The notes: generated from the sequence alone by a model not told the origin. A stretch of DNA of 64,000 nt from Anisus vortex (GCA_949126835.1 OX421498.1:32865299-32929298), one strand, 5' to 3'. Positions 46,801 through 56,240 are shown, counted from the first letter of the stretch. Translations and numbers: made by a program.

Positions 46801-49800
46801 TATTTCCGACCAGCCCTATTGCATATATTATTTGGATCTATGTCTATATATTAGATATGAAGAGTTTTTTATTTCAAAATGCTGTATATTCAATTTTGTG
46901 GTTTTGAGATTATCAAAATTTTCCCCCACGTAATTAAGGAAAACTTTACAAGGCAAAATAAAAATAGAAGAAAACATTATATTTAGAGAATGATCAGAAC
47001 CAGTGTCAAAATTATTTATTCTACAAAAAAAAAAGGGTCTTATACATATTTTTTTATTATTCTGAAAATAAATTCTAATATATATGTGCGTCTATCTGGT
47101 TTACAAATTGCATTTGAAAGTGTGTGTGTGTATGAGCAAGTGCAGTAGTTAACAAAGAGTTGTAAGATGTGACAAATTACAGAACACTGACAATGAGATT
47201 TCCCATTAAAGAAGAACTGAAGAGGTCTCATAATTTGGACCCATGATTTAAATTAACACAGCCTATGCAATTTAGGGTTTTGTCATGACATTGCGGATTT
47301 AACACAACTGCTGTGGAAAATGTGAAATCTAAATAAATCTCACTAAGACTAGACTCAAACCATGGATAACAAAGGATGCAATAATAACCTTCTGTATAAA
47401 AGGAGTCTTTGTAACATATAAAATATGGGGAATAAAATATTTTAAAGCAAAAATATGAATGCAATTAAATATCCAACATTACATCTTTAATGTGTCACAA
47501 TCAGCACTGATTCATATATTAATTAGAAGACATTTATAGTTAAGAATTAATAAGGCTATCTATTACAATTAGTTACAATTAGTCTATTTACTATTTCTTG
47601 CTGTGGTAAAGTATACTACAAACCAATAATTGCATTATATTATTAAATATTAGTTCAATACTTGTTCTATAATTAGCTATATATTGACTATTAGTAGAGG
47701 GGGAGGAGGGGTGTTAAACTAAAATAATATGTAAATATGTTGTGTTTTCGTTTATGACATATATATGGATATGCTTTGGTGTGATTTTGATTTGGGGATT
47801 CAAACCTATTATAGACAATATTAAAGTTTAGACAAAATTCACAAACTTTCCCAAAGTTTTACAATCCCAAACTTGAAAACATGTCAGTGTTCCCTAACTT
47901 TGCCTGCCAATAAGAACTTTGGTAATGGTTCTGCTCTTTTGTTTTACTAAGCCACTATTCTTTTCCAGTCATATAATTTTCAATCCACAAATTTTTTTGT
48001 TTGGGCTTGTGTATTTATAAAAGTCAATAAACAATAATTCTCACTCATACAAATGGTTGTAATACATGTTCGAAAACCACTGCTGGTAAAAAAAAAAAAG
48101 AAATGGGGAACCTCCCATACAGACAGGGGTTTAGAGGCAGGACTGCTTGCTTACATTTATTTCCTGCAAACTGTTGATTAGTTTATGAAGATAGCCACAG
48201 AAAAGAAAAGGTATACAATGGACACTGTGGCTTTTGCATATGACCTGGCCTCAACAATATTACACACAACCACAGATGCAGAAGAAAAACAACAAGGTTA
48301 GTCTACATTAGTCTACATGCATTGGTCTAAGCATCCAGATAAAGAATGCAGCATTGGTCTGAACATCCAGAGAAAGAATGCAGCATCAGTCTGAACATCC
48401 AGAGAAAGAATGCAGCATCAGTCTGGACATCCAGAGAAAGAGTGCAGCATTGGTCTGAACATCCAGAGAAAGAATGCAGCATCAGTCTGGACATCCAGAG
48501 AAAGAATGCAGCATCAGTCTGAACATCCAGAGAAAGAATGCAGCATCAGTCTGGACATCCAGAGAAAGAATGCAGCATCAGTCTGGACATCCAGAGAAAG
48601 AATGCAGCATTGGTCTGAACATCCAGAGAAAGAATGCAGCATCAGTCTGGACATCCAGAGAAAGAATGCAGCATTGGTCTGAACATCCAGAGAAAGAATG
48701 CAGCATTGGTCTGAACATCCAGAGAAAGAATGCAGCATGGGTCTGAACATCAGGGGAAGAAGTGCAGCATTGGTCTGAACATCCAGAGAAAGAATGCAGC
48801 ATCTGTCTGAACATCCAGAGAAAGAATGCAGCATTGGTCTGAACATCCAGAGAAAGAATGCAGCATGGGTCTGAACATCCAGACAAAGAATGCAGCATGG
48901 GTCTGAACATATATGCAACAAACACAAAGTCTTTAACACTTGACATGAAGAGAAAGGCTGGCTTCAAAGTATGCTCAAAGTATTTAGGCTGCATTGTATA
49001 TAAATAGATGCAAATATAAAAGGATCCGCGAAGCAAGAACAGCCATCAGTCAAATATGTACAGAATGCACAACCCTTTAGGGGTTGGGGTGGCTTTGGAA
49101 GCTGAGAGACAAAGGGTGAGTGAACAGAAAAAAGCCTGAAGATAAAGGTATTCACAAAAGTATGTCTTTTAAAGTTTCTCCAGATACCCTGGCACAAGGT
49201 CATCCGCAATGAGGAGTTCTGGCAACATAAGCCACAGGAATTGATTAGATAAATCTACCAAAGAAAATAAAGATGGATAGGTCAGACCATCAGAATGCTC
49301 ACATCCAGCATCAAAAGACAAGCCCTAAACTGAAACTCTCACAAGGCTGAAGAAAAAGAAGCAGACCAAAAATAAGCTGCCTGGGGATAGTAACTGGAAG
49401 CAGACACCAAGATAAACTAGTTCATTACTAGCCAAGATGCCTAGAGAGGTCTAGATAAGCTTTAATGATGACAAACTTATGTTAATGTGTTGTTTTTTCC
49501 TACCGAGTTCATGCAACCCAATGTTACTCTATACAAAAGACAATGGGACCTTGCATTGGTCTTTAAATTTTGTAATTTTTTTATTTTTGATTTTTAAGAG
49601 TTTCTTAATGTATTTTACTGTGTTATAATTGTTAGGTGTCATATTAACTAAATCTAAAACCTTTTTCAAAAAATTCTTATCTTATGTTATAGATGCTTGT
49701 TCTATGCAGAACATTATTACATAATTTGCTTATCCATGATTAGAGACAATCTTGCATTTTTATTAGTGTTTAAAATTATGTAAAGTTACTGGTCTTCATG

Positions 49801-52800
49801 ACCAGGGTCTTCCTTGGTTTGTTCAGGCAACCCATGCCATGCCCTGATGCTACTCGGATAGAGTATATTTTTATGCATTTGTTGTTGCATATTAAATGAG
49901 ATAAATGTTTTGTCCCTATGTTTATCTGAGCATTGTAATAGATAATGTATTATGTATGTCTTACTACTTTACTCTTTGTCCTTCTGTTCTCTAATGTTTC
50001 TAGGTTAAGTGATTTAACCATCGGTGTTACTCTTGTTAGTTGTGAATATTTGCTAGTAATGAACCTTGCACCTCTTTTTTGAATTTGTTTTAGCTTTTTA
50101 ATGTTTTCTTTAGTTGATGGGCCACATACAGAAGATGCATATTCCAGTATAGGAGTAAAGGGTTCACTTTTTATAGCCTCTGTGTGGTCTTATCCCAAAA
50201 CTAAACAAAGACTGGGCAATTGTATTATTTTCTTTAATAGCTACCCGAGTGGATATGCCACTTTTAAGCACAAAAAAACATCAATTATTTTAGCTTGAGG
50301 GTAATACAGTTCCTTTACAAGCTTATGTAGCGCCCCAGGGCAAAAATTTCAGCGCCGCCCCCTTGCATACTGTAGTGCAATATTTGCTATATTTAGACTA
50401 CATTTGCTGCCACCCTGGAAGTGTCGCCCCAGGCATATGCCCCCCTCCCATGTGAGGGCACTGGGTTAATGGAGGGGAGAGGGTGGTGAGGTTGGGCATT
50501 TACTCTCAGCTACTGGATGGTTCCCCATTGTAATATACCTAACAGGACCCAGAGGGTCAAGGAAACAGTCAAAATCTCTACATATTATTACTCATAGTCT
50601 AAAATCTTCAAACATTCATATTCCTTAGCTTAAAAAAAAAATATGTTAAGCGTTACAGATGCGGTAAGCATATTTATGTAGAATAAATTGTTTTATGTTT
50701 GAAAACTAGTTCTTAATGTTTAAATTTTCAACATTTAACGCCCTAATTGCTTTGTCTTAAGTTTTCATGTAGCACTCATTGTCTAAAAAAAATTAAGACA
50801 AATAATTACATTTAAAAACCACTTTAAGTCTACAGAAAAATACAAAGGATTAATAAGGATGCCTTAGTTTTTAATTCCCCAGACTCCATTGAGCATGCCT
50901 CAAATTTAACCCCATTCCACATTATACTAAACAAAAACATAAAATGTCTTTTGTTATGCTCTTGTCCATTACTTCATATTATGTGTTCACTCAACCATAA
51001 CCAAATCTAGTAGTTTTTCTGAAATTCTATATTTACAATATTTGCATGCAAAAAAAAGGGTATTAATAGTGCAATAAGTACCATTATATTTTTTTCAAAT
51101 AAACCCTAATTAATAATTATAGAGGGCTACATTCTTAAAAGTTCAAACTAGAAATTATTTTTTTTAGTACTTTTTTTTTAAACTTGGAAAGAATTATGTG
51201 CCCCTGAATGCACAAAGTAGCATTGGGATTTTCCAGTTCTGGCCTAATAACTGTTTTTACTGGTAGCATTAATAGAAAAAAATAGATTCAGGTGTACTGT
51301 AACTGTGTCACACGCTAATGATAAAACATGAAAAATATTCAGCTGCCAATTTTAGTTTACGTTAATAACAAAGTGTTTAAAACAAACACTGTCACGGTCA
51401 ATCATGTATTTAATTTAAAGGATTGTGATTAATTTCATTTTATTAATACAAATTATTATGAACAAAATGTTCAAACAGTGGAAAGTAACTTAATGTTGGC
51501 TTATAAGTTTTGCAGACGTTCCTTCTTAATAGAAGATTATTACGTCCACTGGGCCCAAAACTCCTGCAGAGCAGCAGGGATAGAACCAGCTACGTGTCAG
51601 TTGACAGTCCAGTGAACTAACCGCATGACCAGCCAGCCTCTCTAAAGGCTAAAGTAAGCCTTGAAAAGTCCTTGGCCTTTCCCCAACAACACCTCCCTTC
51701 CTCTACAAAAAATGTTTGAGGTTAATACTAGTTTACTGAGTGACACACAAGTCTACACCTACTACCAATGGTATCTGTATATAGGCCAACACCTAATAAA
51801 AACAAATACATTTAAATTGTTTTCCAGGTCTAACAACATCTGGTCTATAATGATACTAATTATATGCCTTATTAAATTAATATTAATTATTGGTGTGTAG
51901 TTCTAATTCATTCTAGTAGCATCCGGCAGTGGTCTAGGCCGGATTATAAATATCATTAGGCATATTACAGTGCAGAATATCTCTAATAAAAATATTTATA
52001 TCATTCTTCATAACTGTATGGGTCTTTTAGGTCGTTTACCAAATATTGTTTTACCTGACCTGATTAAGTGTCTATTTCGTCTCGGTGACTCAAACATATG
52101 ATCTAGTATTACTATTATTAATTAACATAGTGAATATAAAAAAAAACATTGTCAAGAGAGAGGCCTATGAATTTCCACATGATTTTGGAGACAGTTGCCA
52201 TCTAGGCCTATAGGTTATAGTTATAATTATAGGTATAGGCTTTTAATTTTAAGCCATATAAAGTTTAGGAAAATTGCTTTTCAAGTAAAAATCCCCTTCC
52301 CCCGTGCTTCGCTTCATATTGGCCACAAAGTTAGCAAATGAATTGTCATTAATATGTGATATCAGGCATGTCTAAGTCTAATACAGGGGTAGGGATTGTA
52401 ATTCATAATATTACTAAAAATGACTTCACTTAGGCCTTAGGCTAATCACTAAAATGACTAGCGTAATGTATTTTTCCATTTTATCTTCGACTTATTATTC
52501 AAAATAATAATAAGAGCAATTATACTCATAATGCATTATATAGTGTATAAGTATAGTATAGTATCAGCAGGCATAATTGTTTTCAATTTTAATAGAGCCA
52601 GGTCCTATTAATTTAAAGGCCTACTTATGACATGACCCGGCATAAATGGCATAATCTAAAAATCATTCTCAACATAATCAATATTAAATTTAATATCTAG
52701 ACCTAAGCTTAATGGCATAGCACTATACTATAGACTATAGAAAGACAAAGAGATTTATTTAGCTAAATTATAATATAACAAAAAATTATAAACATAGTTA

Positions 52801-53607
52801 ACATAGGTCTCATAGGAGGCTATACAAACTGCTAAAAAAATTATAGGCCTATACTCCTATACCTATAACCTATAATTCTACCATAATAGGGCCTAAATGT
52901 TACGATAATAATAGGTTTAATAAATTAGATTATTAATAAAAATACATTTGAGACACATGACATCTGTATGGGCCTATGTAACCTATGTTACTTTATTATT
53001 GGGCTCCATTTAATGATTAAATTGACAGGACTTTCCTACCTGTGACAGGTCTAGGTTTAATATCCACTACGTCCAGATCATCTGTATCGTTTTTATGTAC
53101 ATCTTTATCTATAGTTGATAAATTATTTTCCAGCAGTGAGGAAGGGCCTGGTGGAGAAATATGGGGGATATCCTCTACATTTAACTTGGGTTTAGTTGTG
53201 CTATCTGTACAGTCCGTTGAGCCTTCCTGCTCACTGACCGGTCCATCTTGTTTACCATCATCATGATCATGTATGGGTTCTTCGTTACCGACAGATTCAC
53301 TCTCGTTTTTGGATTCTGGTGGTGTAGAATTCAAGTCTGCACCATCACTGTCTTTCTTCTCTTCATCACTAGTATTTTTGTGTTCATCTTTACAAGAAAT
53401 TGTCTTTTTATCATCAAGTTCCGCTTTTTCTTTAATGACTGATACTGCCTTGTCCAATAGGCCTAGTTCACGAGCCGGAGTTCGGCCATACAAGCAATCT
53501 AGACACATCGAATGAAGACATGGCAAAAGTTTCAATGGCTTCTCGAGAGAAGTAAATTTCGAACCACATTTTACACATTGGTTAATCATGGTTTTCAAAT
53601 TCCACAT
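34613..53607 (-). CDS. TIF1: TIF1-family transcriptional regulator / E3 ligase (TRIM24/TRIM33-like), 18 exons, complete
   Basis: Eighteen exons with GT/AG borders and consistent phases join to 3144 nt, 1047 residues plus stop. Order: split RING (C11, C14, C30, H32, C35, C38, then C191 and C194), B-box 1 (229-266), B-box 2 (289-320), coiled coil (328-459), Pro/Gln/Ser-rich linker, PHD (about 830-877) and bromodomain (904-1000). TIF1 proteins are nuclear; they bind modified histone tails through PHD-bromo and act as ubiquitin/SUMO ligases and co-regulators. Two sites fit the sumoylation consensus (IKKE and LKTE near residues 706-727). The PHD zinc ligands and the bromodomain YN are intact, so the reader module should work. 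Length is close to vertebrate TRIM24. Choosing between TRIM24 and TRIM33 is not meaningful for an invertebrate single-copy TIF1. Confidence 0.94.
34927..35671. mobile_element. Non-autonomous DNA transposon with TTAA target duplication
   Basis: TTAA at both ends (34927-34930, 35668-35671). Internal termini are a perfect 14-bp inverted repeat CTCATTTGCTACTA. About 737 bp, no transposase frame. A TTAA duplication is typical of piggyBac-type elements; assignment tentative. Confidence 0.7.
35730..36232. mobile_element. hAT-like non-autonomous element, 503 bp
   Basis: Perfect 14-bp terminal inverted repeats CAGGGTTCGTACAG / CTGTACGAACCCTG, flanked by the direct repeat TATGG. No coding capacity. 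Internal TTCCAGGAGT-type subrepeats near both ends. Confidence 0.75.
36526..36681 (-). CDS. TIF1: TIF1 exon 17: bromodomain core
   Basis: 156 nt, phase 0. [20 protein letters not shown], then [14 protein letters not shown]. The VPxYYxxIxxPMD loop and the acetyl-lysine-binding Asn in NCxxYN are present. Confidence 0.95.
36682..37581. other. TIF1 intron within the bromodomain
   Basis: May contain a second, diverged TTAA-type element (about 36858-37530): TTAGCCAGTTCGCTACTACA at left, AAGGGTTAATTAG at right. Otherwise unremarkable. Confidence 0.4.
37582..37656 (-). CDS. TIF1: TIF1 exon 16: bromodomain helix Z
   Basis: 75 nt, phase 0 both sides. Encodes [20 protein letters not shown] and PVNRI, matching the LL..L.CH...xxFQxPV start of the TIF1 bromodomain. 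Its acceptor lies at the edge of a tandem triplication (37653-38250). Confidence 0.92.
37653..38250. repeat. Three tandem copies of a 197-bp unit in a TIF1 intron
   Basis: ACACCTGTCAGGAAATGAAA recurs at 37653, 37851 and 38048. Each is followed by CATTAGCATTCACATC, a TATATATAATATATA block and TTTTAATGTGAGTGTCTCTA. The array fills the intron between exons 16 and 15. Confidence 0.95.
38256..38361 (-). CDS. TIF1: TIF1 exon 15: end of PHD
   Basis: 106 nt, phase 2 to 0. [12 protein letters not shown] supplies the last PHD Cys pair; then [16 protein letters not shown] leads to the bromodomain. Confidence 0.93.
38512..38725 (-). CDS. TIF1: TIF1 exon 14: PHD finger, main part
   Basis: 214 nt, phase 1 to 2. 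[19 protein letters not shown], then [15 protein letters not shown]4-H-C core of the PHD with the histone-binding GGDVLCC strand. GC-rich relative to the surrounding introns. Confidence 0.95.
39191..39347 (-). CDS. TIF1: TIF1 exon 13: linker before PHD
   Basis: 157 nt, phase 0 to 1. Encodes [20 protein letters not shown]... then [15 protein letters not shown]. Conserved-looking helix then low complexity. Confidence 0.85.
39348..40320. other. TIF1 intron, nothing recognised
   Basis: AT-rich; I see no repeat family or exon here. Confidence 0.55.
40321..40341 (-). CDS. TIF1: TIF1 exon 12: candidate 21-nt microexon
   Basis: 21 nt between TTTTCAG and GTAAGT, phase 0 on both sides, encoding KQSETVL. 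Good splice sites and neutral frame support it; including or skipping it keeps the protein in frame. Confidence 0.6.
40543..40663 (-). CDS. TIF1: TIF1 exon 11: linker with sumoylation motifs
   Basis: 121 nt, phase 2 to 0, between TTCACAG and GTAAGA. Encodes [20 protein letters not shown] and later [12 protein letters not shown] and LKTE both fit the hydrophobic-Lys-x-Glu consensus. Confidence 0.87.
41151..41289 (-). CDS. TIF1: TIF1 exon 10: Ser/Pro-rich linker
   Basis: 139 nt, phase 1 to 2. Encodes [20 protein letters not shown]... to YDGSVRPDR. Many SP/TP sites suggest phosphorylation (inference). Confidence 0.85.
41436..42118. mobile_element. hAT-like non-autonomous element, about 0.67 kb
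   Basis: TATATCAGACATGCCTACC at the left is the exact inverse of GGTAGGCATGTCTGATATA at the right (19 bp). The CAGACATGCCTACC terminus and ATATAT flanks suit hAT. Internal AAAAAGCGGAACA repeats near both ends; no transposase. In the TIF1 intron between exons 10 and 9. Confidence 0.82.
42158..42239 (-). CDS. TIF1: TIF1 exon 9: linker
   Basis: 82 nt, phase 0 to 1, between TTTTAG and GTAAGT. Encodes [20 protein letters not shown] and a short Pro-rich end. A 683-bp hAT-like element lies in the next intron, 40 nt past the donor. Confidence 0.83.
42427..42509 (-). CDS. TIF1: TIF1 exon 8: Pro/Gln-rich linker
   Basis: 83 nt, phase 1 to 0. Encodes [19 protein letters not shown] and HQQPQQ; low complexity, joined by matching phases. 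Confidence 0.83.
42635..42815 (-). CDS. TIF1: TIF1 exon 7: Pro-rich linker
   Basis: 181 nt, phase 0 to 1. Encodes [20 protein letters not shown]... then a Pro/Ser/Gln-rich stretch ending MGHTWQ. Linker sequence, supported by splice sites and phase. Confidence 0.85.
43332..43604. repeat. 20-bp minisatellite, about 14 copies
   Basis: Unit CACAGTGACATTTGTTCAAT with few variants (AGT for AAT; TTTTTT for TTTGTT). Confidence 0.96.
43770..43997 (-). CDS. TIF1: TIF1 exon 6: post-coil TIF signature
   Basis: 228 nt, phase 0. Begins [10 protein letters not shown] and carries [13 protein letters not shown], corresponding to the conserved segment after the coil in TIF1 proteins; then it becomes Ser/Pro/Gln-rich. 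Confidence 0.92.
44092..44304 (-). CDS. TIF1: TIF1 exon 5: coiled coil part 2
   Basis: 213 nt, phase 0. Helical stretch [20 protein letters not shown]... then [18 protein letters not shown], matching the LLYSKxxxxxxLR segment at the end of the TIF1 coiled coil. Confidence 0.93.
44390..44572 (-). CDS. TIF1: TIF1 exon 4: coiled coil part 1
   Basis: 183 nt, phase 0. Encodes [20 protein letters not shown]... to ILVKGIRQ, heptad-rich and charged, directly following B-box 2 as in the RBCC module. Confidence 0.93.
45117..45278 (-). CDS. TIF1: TIF1 exon 3: B-box 2
   Basis: 162 nt, phase 0 both sides. Encodes [33 protein letters not shown] and FLDQ. The string [19 protein letters not shown] is a TIF1 hallmark. 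Confidence 0.95.
45279..46191. other. TIF1 intron between B-box exons
   Basis: Contains a SINE A tail fragment; otherwise AT-rich with no recognised feature. Confidence 0.55.
45478..45545 (+). mobile_element. SINE family A, tail fragment
   Basis: CATGCTGGCCACACAATCCC followed by CTTGATTGCAAGCC matches the family core; both ends are lost. Confidence 0.55.
46192..46442 (-). CDS. TIF1: TIF1 exon 2: end of RING and B-box 1
   Basis: 251 nt, phase 1 to 0. Opens with ECPVCRDP, the last RING Cys pair, and MDNMFA, the TIF1 linker. B-box 1 follows with [29 protein letters not shown] and TKDHSI. The upstream intron is 6.6 kb. Confidence 0.95.
48105..49460 (+). mobile_element. Decayed LINE reverse-transcriptase fragment (RTE/Jockey-like)
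   Basis: Plus-strand pieces in order: [17 protein letters not shown] (decayed VRQGCxLSPxLF...D box), [17 protein letters not shown] (the catalytic FADD box with Y for the first D), a 32-bp minisatellite, [21 protein letters not shown] (the YLG box), RSKNSHQS and finally a degraded RW.G...R, KRQAL.W and EADTK end block. Stops and frame changes mark a dead copy. Sits antisense in TIF1 intron 1. Confidence 0.7.
48318..48905 (+). repeat. 32-bp minisatellite inside the LINE, about 18 copies
   Basis: Unit GCAGCATTGGTCTGAACATC plus CAGAGAAAGAAT, with CATCAG and GGAC variants. One frame reads [12 protein letters not shown], resembling the GLNI..KTK motif of the host LINE. Long frames on both strands are artefacts of a stop-free unit. 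Confidence 0.93.
49780..50190 (-). mobile_element. Decayed LINE fragment, reverse-transcriptase C-terminus (CR1/L2/Jockey-like)
   Basis: Minus-strand reading contains [20 protein letters not shown], then [35 protein letters not shown] and further decayed sequence. PxLEYAsxVWxP and the IQ+RAARF...R(R/K) string are the usual end of CR1/Jockey-type ORF2. Opposite in direction to the LINE just upstream. Confidence 0.75.
51500..51645 (-). mobile_element. SINE family B
   Basis: GCAGACGTTCCTTCTTAATA, AGAAGATTATTACGTCCAC, GGGATAGAACC and GAACTAACCGCATGACC: inverted family B, missing the GATCCGTCGGTGG segment. Confidence 0.82.
53040..53607 (-). CDS. TIF1: TIF1 exon 1: RING first half plus acidic insert
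   Basis: ATG at 53607-53605; a second in-frame ATG six codons on (53589-53587) has the better context (ACCATGA). Residues 11-38 carry six RING zinc ligands (CVKC...[12 protein letters not shown]). About 150 Asp/Glu/Ser/Lys-rich residues follow before the donor (CACAG|GTAGG). The remaining two cysteines are in exon 2. Confidence 0.92.
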
Positions 53608-53750
53608 AATGTGTACACTATAATGAATCTCCTATATAATTAACACATCGGAGAGAAGACAAAAAGAAATGCTAAGTTCCCACCATGCGAATGCACTAAA
53701 TTTAATTTCCGTCCTACTTTCGATCTGTGAAAAAAGTATAACGTCCTTTC

Positions 53751-53760
53751 TGATTGGTCG
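53751..53760 (-). promoter_or_regulatory. CCAAT box upstream of TIF1
   Basis: Minus-strand CGACCAATCA, about 150 nt upstream of the TIF1 ATG. This is the NF-Y consensus (CCAAT with flanking CA), common in TATA-less promoters. No TATA box stands out. Confidence 0.45.
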
Positions 53761-54650
53761 GTTTTGTTTTTGCGAGTTTGCACCACTGATTTAGTTTATG
53801 CATACAACATTATTTATTATCTGCCATTGCTGTGAAAATGGTATACAAAAAAATGTAAATGGCGTGCAATTGTGTTTATATTTATACAGGAATGACTTAT
53901 ACTTCACCCCTCGATCATAAAAAAAAGAGAGCTACACGCGGCGCGCCCCCCAGCCAACGAATAATAGAACCTTGATTGATCTCACTGACTACTTGAAACT
54001 GTCGTTGGTGAGAACCAGTCTAGGGCGGTTGAAACCGGTTGGAAGCGGTATTGGTGAAGTTTTCCACTTTATCTAGCTGAAACTACCTTGACCGCTGCAA
54101 AGAAAATTTAGGCCGGGCTTGCGAGCGGCATGATTGGCGCAAATCCAATTATTTTCCCAGGCCTGTGCGCTGGAGTGACGCTCTGTATTGGTCCTGTAAC
54201 TTTGCACTAGGCCTACGTTTCTGGCATTTGCCCAACACTTGTCATTGGAGCATGTTACAAACACGTATTTTTTTAGAAGAGGAAGGGTGGGGAATATTTA
54301 TTTTACTAGGCAAACTGCCAGTCATTGAGCCTAGGACGAAAATGAAATGTCAGAGAAAATGTCACATGTTCATATTATATCGTGCGATAGTTTATCTTAT
54401 CTTGCCTAAAAAAGAGCTCTTCCACTCTTCCATATTAGCCATAGCAAAAAGGTTTTGGGGTTTTAAAGATATGTTTAAGGGATAGTAAAGATTATGAGTT
54501 ATTTTTTTTTATTTTTTTGTTGTTGTTGCCCTACTTATTATTTTCATAATTATTTTTTTTGTAATACGAGTAGTCTATTTCCAGGGGCGATTCTGGGTGG
54601 GAGTTAGGTTGGTAAAAAATTGAACATTTGCATTTTTTAAAGAAAAGAAA

Positions 54651-54816
54651 CAGTGCCGTTGCTAGGGATTTGGGGGCCCGGGGGGCTTGGCCTCTTTCGG
54701 GGCCCCTACATTTTGACATTTTACATTATCACATAAGAAAAAAACAATTCTGACACTACTTTGGGGACTTTCGAATTTGGACCCCCCCCCCCCCCCCTCC
54801 CCTAGCTACGCCACTG
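54651..54816. mobile_element. hAT-like MITE, 166 bp
   Basis: Left CAGTGCCGTTGCTAGGGAT, right CCCCTAGCTACGCCACTG: imperfect inverted repeats of the CAGTGGCGTAGCTAGGG type. Flanks AAAAGAAA and AAAGGAAA form an 8-bp target duplication with one change. A 17-nt poly-C run lies inside. Confidence 0.78.
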
Positions 54817-55221
54817 AAAGGAAACTTTGATGGTTGAAATTAAGTTAGCATGCTACTGTATTGTGTTATACTAGCGCCTCATTGAATTCTTACATGATTT
54901 CTAAAAGGATGATACAGAAATGAAAGTCCAAATACAAGGGTCCTGGCTGAATTTTTAGTGGGGTCCGGTTGAAGACCATATAATCTGTAAAATATACTTC
55001 TTGGAAGGCGGAAGGGGGGGGGGGGGAGGCACTTTGCATGCCTGCCTCCACTTTTATTTGACACTTCCTTTATTAATCTACAGAGGTGGTGAAGTGACGA
55101 CAGTCTCTTGTATGGTAAAAGATGATAAATGATAAAAAGCCTAGGCCCATATTATTTTACGATTTTATTTATAGTCTACATACTTGTCTTAATTAGCATC
55201 TACGGTCTACTTCATAGTATT

Positions 55222-55673
55222 GCATTGGCGTAGCATCAAGGGTGGAAACATTTTGAGGTGTAAACAAATGTAAAGTATCCCGTCGGACCAAATTAATCCA
55301 TAGGGCCGGTGAAACAGCGTTCGCCAGTTTCTGTGGCAACGGCATACTAGGTAATGGTGTGGCCAGCACTCTGCACAGCCGCCTTTACTTACCCCAACTA
55401 AGGTCAGGTACCCATCAGAGGTGGGTAGACTCAGGGACACCCTCCAGACCCGAGAAAAAATCCTAGCCTGAACCAGGATTCGAACCCAGAATCTTCGGTA
55501 CGCCGACCGAACGCCCACCGTGCCCCCTTTTTGAGGTGTAAGTTGCAACAAAATTATCAATTTTTTTAATTATAATCCTTTGCATTAAAAAAATTGTTTT
55601 GTTATTATCACTATTTTCACAACATAAGCGACAGCTCCGTATCAGGCAGCAAAAACCCTAGCGACGCCAATGC
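55222..55673. mobile_element. hAT-like element carrying a SINE insertion
   Basis: Left GCATTGGCGTAGC and right GCGACGCCAATGC are inverted, with AAGGGTGG / AACCCTAG further in. Between them sits a full SINE A (55287-55530), so the original element was about 200 bp. Confidence 0.5.
55287..55530 (-). mobile_element. SINE family A, full length
   Basis: Inverted: AGGGCCGGTGAAACAGCGTT, GTGTGGCCAGCACTCTGC, AGCCGCCTTTACTTACCCC, GGTACCCATCAGAGGTGGG, and B-box GGATTCGAACCC, ending in the tRNA-like head. One of the best-preserved copies. Confidence 0.88.
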
Positions 55674-56004
55674 GTAAAAGTTAAAACCTTGCTATATGTG
55701 CAATTTTAACACAAAGACAATTTTTTTTTTATAATCATGACTTTTGTTAAGATGTAAAGCTATAAGAATTCTAAGGACCTCATTTGACACAAAGTTCTAT
55801 AGACCTCATGAAATATCTCGGAAACCACAATAACCTTCATTATAAAGACACATTATAGCTCATCTTTTAACTTAAACTAAGAGACGTCATCTTTTCAGAG
55901 ATTTTTGGCTTCCTACGATTATCAGTAAGTTTTTTTTTTGTGTGTGCTTTAAAAATCCCCTTTAGACCAATTCGATATATAGAGCCTATTAAGTAGTGTT
56001 CACG

Positions 56005-56135
56005 CGTTTTCATACCCACTGCTTACTAAAATATTAAGGGATTGAGTGGCCAGACAGAACAATGCCAGACGCATTTACTTATCACCAACTACTGTCAGGT
56101 ACTCATCCGAGCTGTAGGGATTAGTCTAGTATTTT
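56005..56135 (-). mobile_element. SINE family A, diverged fragment
   Basis: AGTGGCCAGACAGAACAATG, CGCATTTACTTATCACCAAC and TACTGTCAGGTACTCATCCG follow the inverted consensus; head absent. Confidence 0.65.
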
Positions 56136-56155
56136 GATATGGGTTCTTAGTCTCA

Positions 56156-56240
56156 GAAGTTTACAGAATGTCCTTGAGATAGAAGATTATTAGGTCCTTG
56201 ACACAAAACGCCTTCAGGTCTAGAACCGTGGGACATCATC
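56156..56240 (-). mobile_element. SINE family B, old fragment
   Basis: AGAAGTTTACAGAATGTCC, GATAGAAGATTATTAGGTCC and TCTAGAACCGTGGGACAT are diverged versions of the copy that follows directly. Confidence 0.55.

Larger units (their letters stand above)
46443..53039. other. 6.6-kb first intron of TIF1
   Basis: Splits the RING finger coding sequence. Holds a plus-strand LINE fragment with embedded minisatellite (48.1-49.5 kb), a minus-strand LINE fragment (49.8-50.2 kb) and a SINE B (51.5 kb). The rest (46.5-48.1 and 50.2-53.0 kb) is AT-rich with nothing I recognise. Confidence 0.8.

Noticed and set aside
48318..48905. CRISPR-like array of regular repeats
   Set aside because: The units are adjacent without unique spacers, the context is eukaryotic and no cas-like gene exists. 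The same holds for the arrays at 4.1, 19.5, 29.4, 32.1 and 43.3 kb.
48410..49036. Several overlapping open frames on both strands (for example repeats of [12 protein letters not shown] and [14 protein letters not shown])
   Set aside because: The 32-bp repeat unit has no stop in several frames, so every frame stays open; no start or splice context.
54073..54485. Open frames on both strands upstream of TIF1
   Set aside because: Short, no similarity I recognise and lying next to MITE-like DNA; more likely non-coding or old repeat.
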